The notes under the pieces were generated by a model. It saw only the letters and a list, made by a program, of their open reading frames with translations, made no database searches and was not told the DNA's origin. A DNA stretch of 40,707 bases from CBINFS01 sp966250015 (GTDB lineage: Bacteria > Bacteroidota > Rhodothermia > Rhodothermales > DASSAV01), in contig CBINFS010000033.1 in the NCBI GenBank assembly GCA_966250015.1, forward strand, positions 1 to 40,707, given 5' to 3'. The position numbers and the translations under genes were made by a program. The stretch's first letter is position 1, and every line of letters starts with the position of its first letter. Shown here piece by piece: positions 16,307-23,999 of the stretch.

Positions 16307-17602
16307 CTACAGACCGAACACTGACGGCAGCCACAGGCTGAGTGCGGGAATGAAGGTGACGAGGAGCAGCACCACGATCATGGCCAGGAACATGGGTAGT
16401 AACGGCCTGATCACCTGCACAATCGTCACGTTCGCCACACCGCACCCCACAAACAGGACACTGCCAACCGGCGGCGTACAAACACCCACACAGAGGTTCA
16501 GCACCATCATGATCCCGAAGTGGATGGGGTTGACGCCGAGGTTCGTCACTACGGGCAGAAAGATCGGGGTAAAGATCAGGACGGCCGGCGTCATGTCCAT
16601 GAACGTTCCCACAAACAGAAGGAGCAGGTTGATGATGAGCAGGATGACGATCTTGCTCTCCGTCAGGGCAACCAGCGCGGCGCTCACGTTCTGCGGGATG
16701 TTCTCGTACGCAAGGATCCAGCTCATGCCGATGGAAGTGGCAATGAGCAGCATCACGATTCCTGTCGTGACAGACGTATCGAGCAGGATCCGGGGCAGCT
16801 CAGAAACCTTGATCTCGCGATAGATGAAGGACAGGACGAAGGCGTACAGGACGGCTACCGCCGCGGCTTCCGTCGCGGTGAAGATTCCTGCGATGATCCC
16901 GCCGATGACGACGACGAGCAATAACAGACTCGGCAGGGCGTCGAAAAAGCTCACAACGAGGTGTCGCAGTGACGGGCGCTCCGAAGTTGGATATTTGTTG
17001 CGGAAGGCAAAGATTCCCGCCGTTACCATCAGCGCCAATCCCACGAGCATTCCGGGAATGTACCCCGCCACGAAGAGTGCGCCGATGGACGCGCCGCCGC
17101 TCGCCAGAGAATAGACGATCAGTATGTTGCTCGGTGGTATGATGAGGCCGGTGGTAGACGACGTGATGTTGACCGCGGCGCCGAAGGACCGGTCGTAGCC
17201 CTCTTCGGCCATTCGGGGTGTCATGACGCCTCCGATGGCCGACGCCGCAGCTACCGCCGAGCCGGAGATAGCCCCGAAGAGCATGGCGGCAACGATGTTG
17301 ACGTAAGCCAAGCCGCCCGGGAGAAACCCGACGAGCGCCTTTGCCAGATCGATGAGGCGCCTGGCGATGCCGCCGCGGTTCATGAGCTGCCCCGCCAGCA
17401 CAAAAAACGGGATGGCGAGCAGGGCGAACGAGTCGAGGCCGGTCGCCATCTGCTGCTCGACGGTCGTCAAAGCCGGGCCGGCGGGAATCGACACGATCAT
17501 CGTGATCGCCGTTGCAATGCCGATACCGAAAGCAATCGGCACGCCCAGAGCCAGCAAAATGAGGAAACTGCCGGCGAGTATGATGAGGTCAACGTATTCC
17601 AT
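16307..17602 (-). CDS. dctM: TRAP transporter large permease, DctM family
   Basis: 431 residues with about 12 hydrophobic segments. Hallmarks of the DctM/SiaM family are LALGVPIAFGIGIA near the N-terminus, FALLAIPFFVLAGQLMNRGGIARRLI (about 57-82), LLIATSIGMSWILAYENIPQ and MDMTPAVLIFTPIFLPVV. It forms the sodium-driven channel of a TRAP transporter with the small permease 17 nt upstream. A good ribosome-binding site (GAGAGGAAA) precedes the ATG. The position before KDPG aldolase and uxaE suggests sugar-acid (hexuronate) uptake. The matching binding protein is not adjacent; the only DctP in the window is at 25927-26901. Confidence 0.95.
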   Translation of the reverse strand: MEYVDLIILAGSFLILLALGVPIAFGIGIATAITMIVSIPAGPALTTVEQQMATGLDSFALLAIPFFVLAGQLMNRGGIARRLIDLAKALVGFLPGGLAYVNIVAAMLFGAISGSAVAAASAIGGVMTPRMAEEGYDRSFGAAVNITSSTTGLIIPPSNILIVYSLASGGASIGALFVAGYIPGMLVGLALMVTAGIFAFRNKYPTSERPSLRHLVVSFFDALPSLLLLVVVIGGIIAGIFTATEAAAVAVLYAFVLSFIYREIKVSELPRILLDTSVTTGIVMLLIATSIGMSWILAYENIPQNVSAALVALTESKIVILLIINLLLLFVGTFMDMTPAVLIFTPIFLPVVTNLGVNPIHFGIMMVLNLCVGVCTPPVGSVLFVGCGVANVTIVQVIRPLLPMFLAMIVVLLLVTFIPALSLWLPSVFGL

Positions 17603-17619
17603 GGCGGGTTTCCTCTCGA

Positions 17620-18144
17620 CTAATCTACCGCCGCCGGCGTCCGACCGTCCGGAGACGCGTCACGGTCCACAAGTGACGGCCGGAATATTTCGATGATATT
17701 GAGAACGGTATAAAAAAGAATCAACAACCCCGTGATTGGAAGGACCAGGTAGACGTATCCGAGCTTTACCTGCATGGCGGCAGAGGTCTGATCGAGGTAA
17801 AGCACGATACTGACCAGTCGAATGCCCCCGATCACCATCACGAACAGGGCGAAGACTGCTACGACGAGCTGGATGACCAATTCCAGGGCACGCCGCCGAT
17901 CTCCCTTGAGCTTCAGCGGCAGCAGGTCGATCGCAAGGTGTGCCCGTTTACCCACCCCGAAACCTGCGGCGAGAATGCCTATCCAGATCAGCATGTATCG
18001 CGCCAGCTCTTCCGTGACGGAGCTTGGGTTCCGGAGGACAAAACGCGTAAATACTTGCCAGAGGACGTTGAGTACGGAAAACCCCATCAGCACGACGAGC
18101 ACCCACTCCAGCGCTTTATCGACAGCCTTTCTTACCTTGACCAT
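17620..18144 (-). CDS. dctQ: TRAP transporter small permease, DctQ family
   Basis: 174 residues with four membrane helices, the normal DctQ layout. The pattern ARYMLIWIGILAAGFGVGKRAHLAIDLLP (about 45-73) is diagnostic. It pairs with DctM (17 nt downstream) in the cytoplasmic membrane. It is the first gene of the 11-gene minus-strand array; directly upstream lies a complex of hairpins and CACGTG inverted repeats (18175-18239) that also ends the preceding gene. The polar tail after residue 155 is dispensable-looking. Confidence 0.92.
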   Translation of the reverse strand: MVKVRKAVDKALEWVLVVLMGFSVLNVLWQVFTRFVLRNPSSVTEELARYMLIWIGILAAGFGVGKRAHLAIDLLPLKLKGDRRRALELVIQLVVAVFALFVMVIGGIRLVSIVLYLDQTSAAMQVKLGYVYLVLPITGLLILFYTVLNIIEIFRPSLVDRDASPDGRTPAAVD

Positions 18145-18174
18145 ACCTTCTCGTTCAGTGGGATCGTAAAACCG

Positions 18175-18217
18175 GCACGTGTGCGCCCTTCTAATTCAAA
18201 AGGCGGCGCACACGTGC
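18175..18217. promoter_or_regulatory. 13-bp inverted repeat with CACGTG cores upstream of dctQ
   Basis: GCACGTGTGCGCC (18175-18187) and its exact reverse complement (18205-18217) are separated by 17 nt. Each arm contains the palindrome CACGTG. The pair ends 31 nt before the dctQ start. It may be a protein-binding operator or an RNA hairpin in the leader. The right arm is shared with the terminator stem at 18202-18239, so the two RNA structures exclude each other. Confidence 0.55.
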
Positions 18218-18239
18218 GCTAACGCGCGTGCGCGCCGCC
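18202..18239 (-). terminator. GC-rich hairpin ending the TIM-barrel gene transcript
   Basis: Read on the minus strand, an 8-bp perfect outer stem (GGCGGCGC with GCGCCGCC) continues through one G-U pair and one mismatch to about 17 pairs, with a 4-nt loop, then UUUU. It lies about 33 nt after the stop of the 18272-19276 gene and before dctQ. Confidence 0.7.
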
Positions 18240-18271
18240 CTTCATGAACCGTCAGAACCTACAACCGAAGC

Positions 18272-19276
18272 TTATTTTTCACCGGCGAATGCGGAATCGA
18301 ACGCCGTGGCCGACGGCGGGAAGTCGTACGATTTGACCTTCGCACACGCCTCGCGTGCACCGAACTCGCGATCCATGCCGCTGTCTTCCCATTCGATCGA
18401 GAGCGGGCCGTCGTAGCCGATCCGGTTCAACGCGCGGATGATCTCTCCGAACTCGATCCGGCCGTGCCCGATCGAGCGGAAATCCCAGTACCGGTCCTTG
18501 GTACCAAAATCGGTGTGTCCGCCGAACACGCCGGCTTTTGTCGGGATGGGTGACCACCACACGTCCTTCATGTGTACGTGGTAGATCCGGTCGGAAAACT
18601 CGCTGATGAAGCCGACATAGTCGACGCCCTGGTAGCCGAAGTGGCTGGGGTCGTAGTTGAACCCGAAGGTCTTGCGCCCGTTGAGGGCTTCGATGGCCCG
18701 CTTCGCCGAAGCGATGTCGAACGCAATTTCGGTCGGGTGCACTTCAAGGCCGAACTTGACGCCGACCTCGTCGAACACGTCGAGGATGGGATTCCAGCGG
18801 TCCGCAAAGTCTTTGAACCCGTCTTCGATCATCTTGGGATCGTTCGGCGGGAAGGAGTATAGGAGGTGCCAGATGCTGCTGCCGGTGAAGCCGTTCACCA
18901 CCTTGACGCCGAGCTTCGCGGCGGCACGCGCCGTCATTTTGATCTCCTCGGCAGCCCGCTGGCGGACGCCCTCCGGATCGCCATCTCCCCACACGTGGGA
19001 TGGCACAATCGATTTGTGCCGCTGATCGATGCGATCGCATACGGCCTGGCCGACGAGGTGGTTGCTGATCGCCCATACTTTCAGCCCGTACTTGGCGAGC
19101 AGGTCGTGGCGTCCCTGGGTGTATCCGTCCTCTTCAACCGCCCGGCGGACGTCGAAGTGGTCGCCCCAGCAGGCAAGTTCGAGGCCGTCGAAGCCCCAGG
19201 CGGCCGCTTTTTTTGCCAGCTCTTCAAGGGGCATGTCAGCCCATTGTCCGGTGAATAGTGTGACTGGTCTTGCCAT
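18272..19276 (-). CDS. Cytoplasmic sugar phosphate isomerase/epimerase family protein (TIM barrel)
   Basis: 334 residues without a signal peptide. It has the AP_endonuc_2/xylose-isomerase-like TIM barrel: LEVHPTEIAFD (E178), FGFNYDPSHFGYQG (D209), IYHVHMKDVWW (H235) and LSIEWEDSG (E295) give the expected metal-binding quartet. The family includes IolE/IolI-like inosose enzymes, keto-sugar epimerases and rhamnose- or tagatose-type epimerases, so the reaction is uncertain. It is preceded by an MFS transporter gene and followed by the TRAP/uronate array; a hairpin terminator separates it from dctQ, so it may be its own unit. Two secreted relatives occur nearby (21178-22119, 27013-27891). Confidence 0.88.
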   Translation of the reverse strand: MARPVTLFTGQWADMPLEELAKKAAAWGFDGLELACWGDHFDVRRAVEEDGYTQGRHDLLAKYGLKVWAISNHLVGQAVCDRIDQRHKSIVPSHVWGDGDPEGVRQRAAEEIKMTARAAAKLGVKVVNGFTGSSIWHLLYSFPPNDPKMIEDGFKDFADRWNPILDVFDEVGVKFGLEVHPTEIAFDIASAKRAIEALNGRKTFGFNYDPSHFGYQGVDYVGFISEFSDRIYHVHMKDVWWSPIPTKAGVFGGHTDFGTKDRYWDFRSIGHGRIEFGEIIRALNRIGYDGPLSIEWEDSGMDREFGAREACAKVKSYDFPPSATAFDSAFAGEK

Positions 19277-19487
19277 AGGATTGATCGATTTATGGGTTCC
19301 TGTACTGTGAACGAAGCCCGGCAGCCGGTTCGGGTGGGGGGTTCGGGATACCGGGCGAAAAGTGTCGATAATCAGATCTGGAAAGCTGGTAGGGCTTCCA
19401 GTCCCGCTGCTTTACATTAAGAAAGAACGGGCAAAGAAACCACGCCGCACAAAAGAAAACGCGTGTAGATTGCCCCGCCATTTAACC

Positions 19488-19524
19488 ACAGGGGGACCTG
19501 CCATTGCCGGCAGGTCCCCCCTGT
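19488..19524 (-). terminator. Strong hairpin after the MFS transporter gene
   Basis: GGGGGACCTGCC (19491-19502) pairs perfectly with GGCAGGTCCCCC (19509-19520) around a 6-nt loop, extended by three more pairs past a bulged C. It lies 40 nt downstream of the MFS stop on the minus strand. There is no real U-tract on either strand, so it may terminate weakly or protect the 3' end. Confidence 0.55.
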
Positions 19525-19563
19525 ACGTTGATGAAATGTGCTGAATGCCCTTCCTGCTACGGC

Positions 19564-20712
19564 CTAGAGCAAAATGGCAAGAATAATGAGGATCGCTGCC
19601 ATGGGAATGAGCAGGCGGAGGCTCTTCTGGACGCTCGATCCACGGGCCATGTTGCCGATAGCTTTCGGGATGATCACGGCGCCGAAGAGGCCCACTGCGA
19701 AGATGATCCCGAAGACGCTGCCGTAGATTTCCGGCGTGAACTTCGAGAACGTAACGCCAACCGTGGTCGGGAAAATCGGGGCAAAGAAGAGGCCGCCGAG
19801 AGCCGCAAACACACGCGACATGGTGAGGCTCTTCGTCGCGATCATACCGATGATGATCAGAAGGCTGATGGCCGCTGCACCCGCGATGAACCAGTCGCCA
19901 ATCTCGGTGAGGCCAGGGATCTGGCTGGAGATGAGACGGCCAGCCATCATGCCGACGGCAAAGTAGGTGAGCAGCCGGGCTGCGGAGGCATCCGCCTCAT
20001 CCTCAGTCATCGTCGAACCGGCTGACTTGATCACGTCTTTGCCGTACGGGGGCAGCCAGTTCGAGAAGGAGGTCTCGAGGCTCATGTAGGCGAACAGCAC
20101 GAAAGCGGCAACGAGCACAGCCGGCTCGGCCAGAAGCGAAACGGCCTGTCCGAGCGAGAAGCCGCCAGTCGTCTCAGGATAGTCGGCGAAGAGGGCGAGA
20201 ATCGCGCCGACGAGCATCAGGATGGCCAGCGCCGAGACCGAGTTCTCGTACGTGGTCCTCCGGAAGAGGTAGCTCGTGACGAGCGGGGTGAGGAAGAGAC
20301 CGAGGCCGAAGAAAACGTTCCCGAGGTTGCTGGCGGCAGCGGGGTTCTCGCCGCCAAAGAGCACGATCGGAGCCATCGTGTTACCCGCCGTATTCAGCGC
20401 CATTGCGGCAAAGCCAAGCAATACGGCCGCTCCCATCACGGCGCCGTAGGTTTTCCCACGTGCCAGCAAGAAGATCACCAGGGTTACCAAAACAAAACCG
20501 GCTATGGCCACGGGACCAAAGCCGATCGAGTCCAGCAAAACACCCACGATGAGGGAGGCGATGACGGCCGAAAAGAAAAAGCTTGAGATCAGCGACCCAA
20601 ACTTACCCGAGTCGATGCCGAGCCGGGGGATGAGTTTCACGCTGATGGACCCGAGCAACGCGAAGCAGGATCCCAACCCAAACAAGGCCAGCAGAGCTAC
20701 AACTGTTACCAT
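19564..20712 (-). CDS. Major facilitator superfamily transporter, probable sugar importer
   Basis: 382 residues with 11-12 hydrophobic segments. The first helix (VTVVALLALFGLGSCFALLGSI), the long SSFFFSAVIASLIVGVLLDSIGFGPVAIAGF segment (MFS motif A region, degenerate) and MSLETSFSNWLPPYGKDV (start of the second half) resemble the FucP-like/FHS group of sugar symporters, although I cannot place it firmly. The start is supported by GGAGAC about 9 nt upstream. The neighbours are two TIM-barrel sugar isomerase-like genes and a Gfo/Idh/MocA oxidoreductase, suggesting import of a modified sugar. It is followed by a hairpin at 19488-19524. Confidence 0.85.
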   Translation of the reverse strand: MVTVVALLALFGLGSCFALLGSISVKLIPRLGIDSGKFGSLISSFFFSAVIASLIVGVLLDSIGFGPVAIAGFVLVTLVIFLLARGKTYGAVMGAAVLLGFAAMALNTAGNTMAPIVLFGGENPAAASNLGNVFFGLGLFLTPLVTSYLFRRTTYENSVSALAILMLVGAILALFADYPETTGGFSLGQAVSLLAEPAVLVAAFVLFAYMSLETSFSNWLPPYGKDVIKSAGSTMTEDEADASAARLLTYFAVGMMAGRLISSQIPGLTEIGDWFIAGAAAISLLIIIGMIATKSLTMSRVFAALGGLFFAPIFPTTVGVTFSKFTPEIYGSVFGIIFAVGLFGAVIIPKAIGNMARGSSVQKSLRLLIPMAAILIILAILL

Positions 20713-21177
20713 GTTCTTGTCTCCATATTGTTATTGAAGGGTATGGTATTCCGGTGCCGAGTACTCACCACACCACAGGGCACTCAGCTTTCGGTTGGCA
20801 GCATAAAAGCGCTTACGCTGCCTGCACGGCCGGTGACGGTTCGTAATGGGGGCCGCCGGTTTTCATCGAACGGAGGATGAGTGAACCAGCAGTCGTCCCG
20901 CTTTACCCGTCTATGACCTCGCGGTCCCTGTTGTAAGAAGGGAAAACCGAGATCAATGTAACAATCCCGTCTAATGATTACACCACCCGTGTGCGACCAA
21001 AACGACTGTCTTTTGGAAAACCGATCGCGCCACGAATACACCCCGATTTTTTGCAACGAATCTAAGGGTGTTTTTAGCATTGAAAAGGTTACACTTAGGA
21101 ACAGAGGACAAGACAAAAAACGGATCCTGCCCGCCGTTCGCGACGACTTTATATTCTTCGTGAATGACGCCGCGCAA
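20713..21177. other. Intergenic region upstream of the MFS gene
   Basis: 465 bp with no credible protein gene; the short frames present are not supported by Shine-Dalgarno sites or by recognisable sequence. It must contain the 3' end of the Tat-exported isomerase-like gene and probably the MFS promoter. No clear hairpin with a T-run was found. Confidence 0.5.
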
Positions 21178-22119
21178 TCAGCTCTCAAAGGCGTCAACCG
21201 CTCGATAGGCTGCGATCAACGCTTCTTCTCCCTCCTTCCCTTGCCCGGCCATCCCGTGCTCCATTCCCAGGATGCCGTCGTATCCCTTATCATGAATGTG
21301 CTTGAATACGTTGAGGTAGTTGATTTCACCGGTCGTAGGTTCCTTACGCCCGGGGTTGTCGCCGATCTGGATGTAGGCAACCTCAGACCACGCCCTGTCC
21401 ATATTCGGGATGATGTTGCCCTCGGTGATCTGCTGGTGGTAAATGTCGAAGAGAATTTTGCACGCAGGGCTATCTACCGCCCGGCAGATCATGTAGGCCT
21501 GCGGGATCTCGCTCAAAAACATTCCCGGGTGGTCGGTATACGGGTTGAGGGGTTCGAGAACCATCGTCAGGTTGTGCGGCTCCAGGATTTCGGCCGCCCT
21601 TTTCAGCGTCTCGATCACGTTCGCCGTCTGATAGTCCCACGCGAGCTTTCGATCGTACTGGCCGGGCACCACGGTCATCCACCGGGCATTGACACGCCGG
21701 GCCACATCGACCGATTCCCGGATTTCTTTCAGGAAGTTTTCCCGCGCGTCGGGATCGCCCGTAGCGAAGGTCGAATCGCCCCAGGGGATCGTGTGCGCCA
21801 CGAACACGCCCATCTCCATGCCAAGTCTGGCCATTTCCTCGCCAATCCGGGTTTGCATCTCCGGAGTTCTGCCCTTCATGCCGTTGTCTTCCCAGGCACG
21901 AAAGCCAATGTCGGCCGCGAACCGGAGCTGATCGATCGGGTCGTCTCCGGCGAGATTTTTGAACATACCGAAGTGCGGGGCATACTTGAGCCGGAAGGGC
22001 TGTTTTGCACCAACAGGGGGTGCAGTTTCGCGGCACGTCGAGGCTACCGCTGCCACGGAGGGTGCTGCCAGGGTCGTACCGGCCACGAGGCCTGCTCTCA
22101 CGAAGTCTCTACGTTTCAT
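21178..22119 (-). CDS. Tat-exported hydroxypyruvate-isomerase-like TIM-barrel protein
   Basis: 313 residues from the ATG at 22119; the frame extends upstream but the twin-arginine signal MKRRDFVRAGLVAGTTLAAPSVAAV defines this start. The mature part is a TIM barrel close to the hydroxypyruvate isomerase (Hyi) group: MVLEPLNPYTDHPG (E189), ILFDIYHQQI (D225), IQIGDNPGRKEPTTGEINY and GMEHG (E287). Export makes a housekeeping role in glyoxylate metabolism unlikely; periplasmic isomerisation or epimerisation of a sugar derivative is inferred. It is downstream of the Tat-exported Gfo/Idh/MocA gene (179 nt), and the two may act on the same keto-sugar. Confidence 0.88.
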   Translation of the reverse strand: MKRRDFVRAGLVAGTTLAAPSVAAVASTCRETAPPVGAKQPFRLKYAPHFGMFKNLAGDDPIDQLRFAADIGFRAWEDNGMKGRTPEMQTRIGEEMARLGMEMGVFVAHTIPWGDSTFATGDPDARENFLKEIRESVDVARRVNARWMTVVPGQYDRKLAWDYQTANVIETLKRAAEILEPHNLTMVLEPLNPYTDHPGMFLSEIPQAYMICRAVDSPACKILFDIYHQQITEGNIIPNMDRAWSEVAYIQIGDNPGRKEPTTGEINYLNVFKHIHDKGYDGILGMEHGMAGQGKEGEEALIAAYRAVDAFES

Positions 22120-22220
22120 ACGGGTTCCGGTAAACTGGGTGATGGAAGTGCACGAACGCGGGACAAAAGGTGAAGCACTCCGCGTGACTTGAAATATCCG
22201 ACCCCGGCCCGTAAACGGCA

Positions 22221-22265
22221 ACCGCCCGCCACCGTTACCTTTTTTGGCCAACGGCGACGGGCGGT
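22221..22265. other. Imperfect hairpin between oxidoreductase and isomerase-like genes
   Basis: ACCGCCCG (22221-22228) pairs with CGGGCGGT (22258-22265), and inside it CCGTT pairs with AACGG around a 13-nt loop that contains a T6 run. It lies 33 nt after the Gfo/Idh/MocA stop on the minus strand, with no U-tract following. It could be a processing or stabilising structure. Confidence 0.4.
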
Positions 22266-22298
22266 CTATACCCTTCAATTAATCTGTAACAGAAAGGA

Positions 22299-23585
22299 TC
22301 AGCCGGCGGCGAGCAGCGTCCGTTCCAGTTTGGTTACACCAGGCGCTGCAACAGGCGGCACTTCGATCGGTCCGAACTCCCAGTTCTTGATCGTCAGGTC
22401 CTGATTCGAGTTCGCGATCTGATCCCAGGTGATTTCGAGGCCGGTGTAGGCGGCTTCACGGCCCATCAGAGCGGTGAGCACGGATTCGGCGACCTCGTGG
22501 GCTTCGTTGATCGGCGCCCCGGAACGGATGCTCTCGATCAGGTCGGTGTGCTCCTGCTTGTAGGGGTTCGTTTCCTGCCCGGAGAACTCCCACGGGTTCT
22601 CGCCTTTCATCCAGGCCCAGCGGACGTCGGCTGCGCTGGCGGTGCCTTTCGTCCCGATGAAGTTTTCCTCGATTCGCTTGTCGGTGCCATCCTGCTGGCG
22701 GCACATGCTCACGATCTTGGTACCGTTCGGGTACTCGAAGATGGTCGTGAAGTGATCGTAAACGTTGCCGTACAGTGGGTCGGTCCGAACCTGGCGGCCA
22801 CCGGAGCCGATCGCGCGGATCGGGTGCGCCTGCATCACCCAGTTCGCCACGTCGATCTGGTGAATGTGCTGCTCGACGATGTGGTCGCCGGAGAGGTGGG
22901 TGTAATAGAGCCAGTTGCGGAGCTGGAACTCCATGTCGGACCATTCGGGCTGGCGCGGATGCGACCACAGTCCACCCTGGTTCCAGTAAACGTCGCCGCC
23001 TACGATTTCGCCCATCAGCCCGTCGTGGATGCGCTGCATGAGCTCGATGTAGCGCTTCTGGTGGCGGCGCTGGGTGCCGGCCACGACCGCGAGGTTCTTC
23101 TGCCTGGCTACGTCTCCCGAGGCCATGATCGAGCGGCAACCGACCGGGTCGACGGCAACCGGCTTCTCCATGAAGACGTGCTTGCCTTTCTCGACTGCGT
23201 ACGCAAAGTGCTCGGGACGGAAAACGACCGGGGTGGCGAGGATGACGTAATCGATGTCGCTGTCGATGACTTTCTTGTAGGCGTCCCAGCCAACGAAGCT
23301 CGTGTTGTCGGTCACCTTGTAGTGTGCACCGGTGTAGGTGGCCAGGTCCTTCTTGGCCTGATCGAGGCGATCCTGGAACAGGTCGCCCATTGCGACGAGG
23401 TCGACGCCTTCGGCGGCTTGAACCGCGTTCACGGCGGCTCCCTTGCCTCGTCCTCCACATCCGACCAGACCGACACGCAGCGTTTCGGCCGGTGCGGCAT
23501 AGGCAAAGTTCGTGCTCCCCATCAAGGCCGCCATACCCGCAGTCGCCGCAGCAGTCGTCTTGACGAAGTCACGCCGGGTGTACAT
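22299..23585 (-). CDS. Tat-exported Gfo/Idh/MocA family oxidoreductase
   Basis: 428 residues from the ATG at 23585 (an ATG at 23618 would add 11 residues and also fits a Tat n-region). Signal peptide: YTRRDFVKTTAAATAGMAALMGSTNFAYA. The mature protein starts with a Rossmann motif LRVGLVGCGGRGKG, then GKHVFMEKPVAVDP (the conserved EKP) and an HQIDVANWVM segment, all diagnostic of this family. Members oxidise or transiently oxidise sugars with tightly bound NAD(P); secreted members in Bacteroidota take part in glycoside processing via 3-keto intermediates or in glycosidase-like chemistry. Substrate unknown. The next gene is a Tat-exported TIM-barrel isomerase-like protein, supporting a joint periplasmic pathway. 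Confidence 0.92.
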   Translation of the reverse strand: MYTRRDFVKTTAAATAGMAALMGSTNFAYAAPAETLRVGLVGCGGRGKGAAVNAVQAAEGVDLVAMGDLFQDRLDQAKKDLATYTGAHYKVTDNTSFVGWDAYKKVIDSDIDYVILATPVVFRPEHFAYAVEKGKHVFMEKPVAVDPVGCRSIMASGDVARQKNLAVVAGTQRRHQKRYIELMQRIHDGLMGEIVGGDVYWNQGGLWSHPRQPEWSDMEFQLRNWLYYTHLSGDHIVEQHIHQIDVANWVMQAHPIRAIGSGGRQVRTDPLYGNVYDHFTTIFEYPNGTKIVSMCRQQDGTDKRIEENFIGTKGTASAADVRWAWMKGENPWEFSGQETNPYKQEHTDLIESIRSGAPINEAHEVAESVLTALMGREAAYTGLEITWDQIANSNQDLTIKNWEFGPIEVPPVAAPGVTKLERTLLAAG

Positions 23586-23952
23586 GGAGACCGAGGTTCT
23601 TTTAGATTTGTGGCTCATAACAGTTATCACCAGTTAAACAGAAGTACTATTGACGCTTCGATTCCAGGTGTCTGGCCATCCCATGAAGAGACGTGACGTC
23701 CCAAGATGACGATAAAGAACAACGCTGGAGCAAGAGTTAAGGTTTTGTAAATACTAGATTATTTGACAAATACCCGGGCAAAGCGCTTTCAGATTGGCCC
23801 AAATTTACTGACGCCACGCGCTCTTCTCCAGTATCAAACCGCCACACCACACAATCCGCCCGGCAACCCCAGTTTCGCCATTTTCATGCCAGAAGCCCGG
23901 GAGAGGGTCCAAACAGACTCTTTGGCGGCGATTACGAGACGTTTCAAAACAA
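23586..23952. other. Intergenic leader of the Gfo/Idh/MocA gene
   Basis: 367 bp without a credible gene. It should contain the promoter of the oxidoreductase gene. The one structure seen is the palindrome TATTTGACAAATA at 23760-23772, inside an AT-rich stretch about 175 bp before the start codon, a plausible regulator or promoter site. Confidence 0.45.
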
Positions 23953-23984
23953 TTAAGGCACGGAACAGCCGCTCCGTGCCTTAA
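23953..23984 (-). terminator. Intrinsic terminator of the SUMF1-domain gene
   Basis: A perfect 12-bp stem (TTAAGGCACGGA with TCCGTGCCTTAA) and an 8-nt loop lie 15 nt after the stop codon at 24000, followed on the minus strand by TTGTTTTG. The symmetrical AT ends make it potentially bidirectional. Confidence 0.85.
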
Positions 23985-23999
23985 ACTGATCATCAAAGA

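Noticed and set aside
18175..18239. Classical transcription attenuator
   Set aside because: The terminator stem is transcribed before the competing arm, the reverse of the usual order, and no leader peptide is evident; listed instead as an unexplained structure.
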